A stretch of DNA of 18,744 nt from Mollicutes bacterium (GTDB lineage: Bacteria; Bacillota_I; Bacilli_A; Izemoplasmatales; Izemoplasmataceae): contig PUKL01000140.1 in NCBI GenBank assembly GCA_003552275.1, positions 1 through 18,744 of the forward strand. Reading direction: 5' to 3'. Each line of letters starts with the position of its first letter. Position 1 is the first letter of the stretch. Positions 15,137 through 18,744 of the stretch are shown one piece after another. The notes beneath the pieces are model-generated. The model saw nothing but the letters and a program-made list of their open reading frames with translations. It was not told the origin of the DNA and did no database searches. Position numbers and translations under genes: made by a program.

Positions 15137-16381
15137 ATGTATGGATTGTTGGGAAGATCACTGTCCCACAGCTTCTCCAAGACCATCCACGAACATCTCA
15201 AAGATGGTTTGACCTACCATCTCTATGAAACGGCCGATGTGAGATCCTTCTTGCAGTTGAAGTCTTTCCGGGGCCTAAACGTGACCCATCCCTACAAAAA
15301 AGACGTGATGGGTCTCCTCGATGGTCTCGCTGACACGGCAGAAAAGACGGGGATCGTCAACACAATCATCCAACAAGATGGCAAGCTCATCGGACACAAC
15401 ACCGACTACCTCGCGTTGGTGGCTTTCATCTGTCGTCATTTCCCGAGCGGAAAAATGAAAGTGGCAATCATGGGAAATGGCGCCACCATGCGCTCGACAA
15501 AAATCGCTCTGACAACTTGCAATCACACCGACATCGATGTTTTCGCCCGAAATCCCCAAGCGGGCGAACATCCTCTTGACAAGCTGGAAGGGTCCTATGA
15601 TATCCTCATCAACACGACTCCTGTCGGCATGTATCCGGACAATGAGGACATCCTTCCGGTCGACTGGGACCGGCTTCCGAACTTGCACCTCGTCTTCGAT
15701 GTCATCTACAACCCCTTGAAAACCCGCCTTCTCCAAAAAGCCGAAGCCGCGGGGATCACCATCCGCAACGGGTTGGAGATGCTTGTCCGCCAAGCGGCGG
15801 AAAGCCAAGCTCTCTTCTTTGGAGAACGCCATGACGAAAAGACCGTCATGACGGCTTTGAAAATGTTCGAGCGACGGTTCCAAAACATCGTCCTCATCGG
15901 CCTGCCTTTCGCCGGTAAGACCCATTACGGCCTCCGCTTGGCCAAAGAGACGGACAAGCCCTTCATCGACATCGACTTGGCGATCGAAAAACAACAAGGG
16001 ACTTCCGTCGAGAACATCTTCCGCATGAAAGGCGAAAAGACCTTCCGAAAACTCGAAAAGGAGAAGGTCAAGGAAATCGCGAAAGGCAACGGCCAGTGGA
16101 TCGCCCCGGGCGGCGGCATCGTCGAGGACGAAGAAGCGATGCTCGCCCTGAAACAAAACGGCGTGGTGGTTTTTCTCGACCTCGATGAAAACATCCTCAC
16201 TGCGGAGAATCTGAAAAACCGTCCGCTCATCGAGGACATGGCCGATCTCAAGGAGTTGAAACAAAAGCGTCAACATCTCTACGAACAATACGCCGATGTT
16301 ACCGTCGCCAAGGACACTTGGCATGAAAAGACGATCGTCGGACGGATCAAGGAGGCCCTCGATGCGCATCTTGATTCTTAA
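15137..16381 (+). CDS. aroE-aroK: Bifunctional shikimate dehydrogenase / shikimate kinase fusion (AroE-AroK)
   Basis: One 414-residue chain with two complete enzymes for consecutive steps: 3-dehydroshikimate to shikimate, then to shikimate 3-phosphate. AroE part, about 1-235: MYGLLGRSLSHSFS, catalytic Lys54 in NVTHPYK, HNTDY with Asp90, a glycine-rich GNGATMRS in the nucleotide site, NTTPVGMYP, and NGLEMLVRQAA. AroK part, about 248-414: Walker A GLPFAGKT (255-262), DID (278-280), FR with Arg304, GGG (325-327), lid NRPLI with Arg362 and a C-terminal YEQYADVTV. ATG 15137 has GAGGTG 7 bases upstream and gives the usual AroE N-terminus; a GTG at 15122 overlapping the previous stop is less likely. 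The end overlaps dehydroquinase by 20 bases. Confidence 0.94.
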   Translation: MYGLLGRSLSHSFSKTIHEHLKDGLTYHLYETADVRSFLQLKSFRGLNVTHPYKKDVMGLLDGLADTAEKTGIVNTIIQQDGKLIGHNTDYLALVAFICRHFPSGKMKVAIMGNGATMRSTKIALTTCNHTDIDVFARNPQAGEHPLDKLEGSYDILINTTPVGMYPDNEDILPVDWDRLPNLHLVFDVIYNPLKTRLLQKAEAAGITIRNGLEMLVRQAAESQALFFGERHDEKTVMTALKMFERRFQNIVLIGLPFAGKTHYGLRLAKETDKPFIDIDLAIEKQQGTSVENIFRMKGEKTFRKLEKEKVKEIAKGNGQWIAPGGGIVEDEEAMLALKQNGVVVFLDLDENILTAENLKNRPLIEDMADLKELKQKRQHLYEQYADVTVAKDTWHEKTIVGRIKEALDAHLDS

Positions 16382-16802
16382 CGGACCCAATCTCAATCTA
16401 TTGGGCCGTAGAGAACCGGAGATCTATGGTGAAAGAGACTACGAAGAAACCATGCGGGATGTCGCCGCATTCGCCTCGCAGTTGGGCTTTTCCGTCGATA
16501 TCCGTCAGACGAACCACGAGGGCAGACTCATCGATTGGCTCCATGAAGCGGATGCCGAAGGGATCGACGCCGTCATTTTGAACCCGGGGGCCCTCACCCA
16601 TTATTCCTACGCTCTCCACGACGCCATTGTGGGCGTTGATACAATCGTCTACGAAGTTCATCTCAGTGACCCGAAAAAGCGAAAAGAGCCTTTCCGTCAT
16701 CACTCCGTCATCAAGGATGCTTGTGCCTACACTTTTGCCGGAGAAGGAATCGGAAGTTACAAAAAGGCCTTGGAACATTTGCGAAAGGAATGGTCGTCTT
16801 GA
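16362..16802 (+). CDS. aroQ: Type II 3-dehydroquinate dehydratase
   Basis: Dehydrates 3-dehydroquinate to 3-dehydroshikimate, the third shikimate step. It has 146 residues, typical of the dodecameric type II enzyme. The N-terminus ILILNGPNLNLLG is diagnostic; the catalytic Tyr22 (EIYG) and Arg16/Arg17 form the lid. NPGALTHYS holds Asn74 and His80, EVHLSD holds His100, and FRHHS holds Arg112. AAGGAGG lies about 6 bases before ATG 16362, inside the aroE-aroK reading frame, and the genes overlap by 20 bases. Its TGA overlaps the likely TTG start of the next gene. There is no type I aroD in the window. Confidence 0.96.
   Translation: MRILILNGPNLNLLGRREPEIYGERDYEETMRDVAAFASQLGFSVDIRQTNHEGRLIDWLHEADAEGIDAVILNPGALTHYSYALHDAIVGVDTIVYEVHLSDPKKRKEPFRHHSVIKDACAYTFAGEGIGSYKKALEHLRKEWSS
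16785..16789 (+). promoter_or_regulatory. Ribosome binding site deciding the DAHP synthase TTG start
   Basis: AAGGA ends directly against ATG 16790, leaving no spacer, but lies 9 bases before TTG 16799. The TTG also gives the N-terminus expected for the family. Confidence 0.6.
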
Positions 16803-17782
16803 TCATCATCCTCGATGTCGACGCCTCAACCGAAGAGCTGGAACGCGACCTCCACGACAAAGGATATGTCGTCCACACCCTCAAAGGGGACACCCATGTC
16901 CTCCTCTATGTCATGGGCGACACGACAGAACTCGAATCCCGGGCCTTGAACGCCCACGACGGTGTGGTCGACGTGATCCGCACCAAAGAGCCCTACCGTT
17001 ATGTGAACCGCCCCCTTCCGAAAGAGCGTCCCCTGCGCATCGGGAAGAGACGGTTCAGCGAGATGACACCCTTCATCATCGCCGGTCCCTGTGCCGTCGA
17101 AAGCGCTGAACAGATCGCGAAGATCGCCGCCACGGTCGCAAAGGCGGGAGCCCATGCGCTCAGAGGCGGGGCCTTCAAACCCCGTACGAGCCCCCATTCC
17201 TTCCAGGGACTCGAACGCGAAGGTCTCATCCACCTGAGGAAGGCCGCCGATGAAGCCGGTCTCTACGCCGTGAGTGAAATCACCGACAAGGAGGACCTCT
17301 CGTTCTTCGAAGAGCACGTCGACATCATCCAAGTCGGCGCGAGGAACATGCAGAACTACGACCTGCTCAAGGCGCTGGGCAAAGCGAAGAAACCCGTTCT
17401 TCTGAAACGCGGATTTGCCAACACCGTCGAAGAATGGCTCTTGAGTGCCGAGTATCTTCTCATGCACGGGAACCCGGATGTCATCCTCTGTGAACGGGGA
17501 ATCCGGACGTTCGATTCCGCCACACGCCACACCCTGGATTTGAACGGTATGCTCTATGCGAAACAGATCACCGAGCTCCCGGTCATTGTCGACCCCTCGC
17601 ACGCAGCCGGTGACTACCGCCTTGTCGAAGGCCTCTCCAAGGCTTCCATCGCCGCCGGGGCGGACGGTCTCATGATCGAAGTCCACAACAACCCCTTCCA
17701 GGCTTTCAGCGACGGCGCACAATCTTTGAAACCGAAGCGCTTCGAGAAACTCATGAGGGCCATCACCGCCTATACGGAATGA
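16799..17782 (+). CDS. aroF: 3-deoxy-7-phosphoheptulonate (DAHP) synthase, type I-beta with N-terminal regulatory domain
   Basis: Condenses PEP and erythrose 4-phosphate, the first and usually feedback-controlled shikimate step. It has 327 residues. Residues 1 to about 75 match the ferredoxin-like regulatory domain of the Thermotoga maritima enzyme, which is inhibited by aromatic amino acids. The barrel follows with AGPCAVES (Cys98 metal ligand), GGAFKPRTSP (123-132), QVGARNMQN, LKRGF, DPSHAAGD (His268), EVH (Glu294) and a final SDGAQSL. TTG 16799 gives MIIILDVD, like the Thermotoga start, and overlaps the dehydroquinase TGA as TTGA; the in-frame ATG 16790 is the alternative. Last gene of the operon, yet no terminator hairpin follows it. 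Confidence 0.94.
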   Translation: MIIILDVDASTEELERDLHDKGYVVHTLKGDTHVLLYVMGDTTELESRALNAHDGVVDVIRTKEPYRYVNRPLPKERPLRIGKRRFSEMTPFIIAGPCAVESAEQIAKIAATVAKAGAHALRGGAFKPRTSPHSFQGLEREGLIHLRKAADEAGLYAVSEITDKEDLSFFEEHVDIIQVGARNMQNYDLLKALGKAKKPVLLKRGFANTVEEWLLSAEYLLMHGNPDVILCERGIRTFDSATRHTLDLNGMLYAKQITELPVIVDPSHAAGDYRLVEGLSKASIAAGADGLMIEVHNNPFQAFSDGAQSLKPKRFEKLMRAITAYTE

Positions 17783-17792
17783 ATCGTCGGTT

Positions 17793-17819
17793 TTGCAATG
17801 AGGGGAAATATGGTATAAT
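17793..17819 (+). promoter_or_regulatory. Extended -10 promoter of the five-helix membrane protein gene
   Basis: TGG followed by TATAAT (17814-17819) forms an extended -10. A possible -35, TTGCAA at 17793-17798, has a short 15-bp spacer. The leader would be about 60 bases. It lies in the 105-base gap after the aro operon, where I see no terminator hairpin, so readthrough from the operon is also possible. Confidence 0.65.
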
Positions 17820-17887
17820 TCGCTTGGATACGTATGAAAAAACCGCCATCCGCGATTTTCACCCTTGAATTCATGAAGGAGGAGCCC

Positions 17888-18406
17888 ATGCGCAACGTCG
17901 TCATCATCGCCCGCCTTGTCCTCATCGCCACATTCGCCGTCTATTTCATCGGTATCTACGCCCATGTGTTCGTCGACGCCCGATGGGCCGAAATCCTGTC
18001 GACCGTCGTCTTCTTCTACACGTTCATCTTCCATCCCCTGGTCTTCTTCCTCATCGGCAGGAAACTCATCAAGTTGAGCACGGCCGACACCGTGCCGCTA
18101 TGCCTTATGGTTCTGTTGTTGGTCCTTCCCTTGATCCCGACGACCTATGTCATCACCGTCACCGCCCTCGACTGGGCCGGTGAACTTCCCACCATCACTG
18201 CCTTGGACATCGTCTTCATCGTCTTCGAGGCGGCGGCGCTGCTCGCCGGGATTCTCGTGTTCTCCTATTATCTACGGCGTTTTGCGAAACGCATCATCAT
18301 CAACCGGGACTTGATCTCGATGCATCACTACCTTTTCGGGACCCTCATCTACTTCTATTTCATCCGGTTGACGCTGATCTCGTCTCTGCTTGTCACAAGA
18401 GTGTGA
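17888..18406 (+). CDS. Unrecognised five-helix integral membrane protein
   Basis: I do not recognise a family. The 172-residue product is mostly hydrophobic, with five probable membrane helices at about 4-26, 34-57, 68-93, 102-128 and 143-168, joined by short polar loops. Positive charges cluster after helices 2 (GRKLIK) and 4 (RRFAKR), which by the positive-inside rule would place these loops in the cytoplasm and the N-terminus outside. There is no long soluble domain and no obvious catalytic motif. The start at ATG 17888 is set by AGGAGG at 17877-17882 with a 5-base spacer; in-frame ATGs at 17834 and 17873 have no site. It follows the aro operon but has its own promoter, so a role in aromatic transport is not supported by the sequence alone. 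Confidence 0.75.
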   Translation: MRNVVIIARLVLIATFAVYFIGIYAHVFVDARWAEILSTVVFFYTFIFHPLVFFLIGRKLIKLSTADTVPLCLMVLLLVLPLIPTTYVITVTALDWAGELPTITALDIVFIVFEAAALLAGILVFSYYLRRFAKRIIINRDLISMHHYLFGTLIYFYFIRLTLISSLLVTRV

Positions 18407-18423
18407 ACCCATCACATAAGATG

Positions 18424-18452
18424 AAACCCCGGCTGCTCGGCCGGGGTTTTTC
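18424..18452. terminator. Bidirectional terminator between the membrane protein gene and mfd
   Basis: A 9-bp stem AAACCCCGG (18424-18432) / CCGGGGTTT (18441-18449) has an 8-base loop. T-runs follow on the plus strand and AAA-derived Ts on the minus strand. The stop codon of the minus-strand gene (18453-18451) touches its edge. Confidence 0.85.
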
Positions 18453-18744
18453 ATATGCTTTCCAACAAGGGGACGATCAATTCGAGCGGATGCTTTGAAA
18501 CTTTGCCCTTCTCGATCATGATCGAGAGCCTTCCTTGTCGATAGGAGAGATGGATGAAACGCGACAGTTCGTTCGCCTTTCCGAAAAGCAGGTCGCCATG
18601 GATGTCTCTACTGGCATCCTTTGATAGCGTGAAGACGATCTTGCGGGAATCTTCCCTGACCTTTTCCACATCCTTCGCCAGGGCGAGATTCTCATACAAT
18701 TTCGCGAGCATGTAGATGCGCATGTCTTCGGGAAGCGGACCGAA
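18451..18744 (-). CDS. mfd: Probable transcription-repair coupling factor Mfd, C-terminal fragment
   Basis: Only the last 97 residues are inside the window; the frame is open to the edge at 18744, so the rest lies to the right. The fragment begins FGPLPEDM, matching the RFG-x-x-P-x-x-V stretch that opens the C-terminal TRCF domain of Mfd. It is followed by a helical AKLYENLALAKDVEKV segment, KIVFTLS, and a helical end ELIVPLLESI, in the order seen in that domain. Mfd removes RNA polymerase stalled at DNA lesions and recruits excision repair proteins. The helicase motifs are not in view, so the identification rests on this domain only. An internal ATG at 18723 is not the true start. Confidence 0.78.
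   Translation of the reverse strand, partial: FGPLPEDMRIYMLAKLYENLALAKDVEKVREDSRKIVFTLSKDASRDIHGDLLFGKANELSRFIHLSYRQGRLSIMIEKGKVSKHPLELIVPLLESI

Noticed and set aside
17783..17813. Terminator for the aro operon
   Set aside because: I searched the gap for a GC-rich hairpin with a T-run and found none; the short T-stretch near 17791 has no stem before it.
17834..17887. Upstream ATG adding 18 residues to the membrane protein
   Set aside because: No ribosome binding site precedes it, whereas AGGAGG is well placed before ATG 17888; the extra stretch is polar and encodes that site.
16826..18034. A 402-codon open frame on the minus strand opposite aroF and the membrane protein gene
   Set aside because: It crosses the aroF end, an intergenic promoter and the next gene on the other strand, with acidic low-complexity content and no domain.

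Overview
The window reads as a gene-dense bacterial chromosome segment of roughly mid-50s % G+C by eye, with no mobile elements, tRNA, rRNA or CRISPR. TGA is used as a stop throughout, so the standard bacterial code applies. The family set (adenosylcobalamin-type ribonucleotide reductase, HflX, Hsp33 with CxC/CxxC, DUF1461 membrane protein, formate-tetrahydrofolate ligase, M32 carboxypeptidase, clostridial-type AroC, Thermotoga-type DAHP synthase) and strong AGGAGG Shine-Dalgarno sites point to a low-oxygen Bacillota or neighbouring lineage. I cannot name the genus; the assignment is an inference.

Layout, left to right. A 5'-truncated class II ribonucleotide reductase gene ends in a strong terminator at 1422-1448. 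hflX follows with its own promoter and converges on a minus-strand dus gene; one hairpin separates them and encodes the end of dus. dus is divergent from hslO. hslO converges on a minus-strand block (4777-11348) of one-carbon folate genes in two transcription units. The first is fhs, M32 carboxypeptidase, flavin reductase-like protein and folD, and ends in a terminator at 6732-6764. The second is a DUF1461 membrane protein overlapping glyA. Together Fhs, FolD and GlyA interconvert formate, 10-formyl-, methenyl- and methylene-tetrahydrofolate, serine and glycine.

Divergent from fhs lies a 6.3 kb aromatic operon (11523-17782): aroA, aroB, aroC, a monofunctional chorismate mutase, an aroE-aroK fusion, type II dehydroquinase and an AroF-type (I-beta) DAHP synthase. 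It encodes every step from PEP plus erythrose 4-phosphate to chorismate, plus the step to prephenate. Nearly every junction overlaps, two through TTGA, so translation is probably coupled. Prephenate dehydrogenase and dehydratase are not in the window.

The right end holds an unrecognised five-helix membrane protein with its own promoter, a bidirectional terminator, and the C-terminal end of a minus-strand gene that looks like mfd. No stretch over 300 bases lacks a gene. Most of the window is housekeeping. The parts worth a second look are the compact complete shikimate operon with its AroE-AroK fusion, the unusual AroA active-site loop, the DUF1461-glyA coupling, and several compact regulatory arrangements. 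I found no clear sign of a wholly new system.
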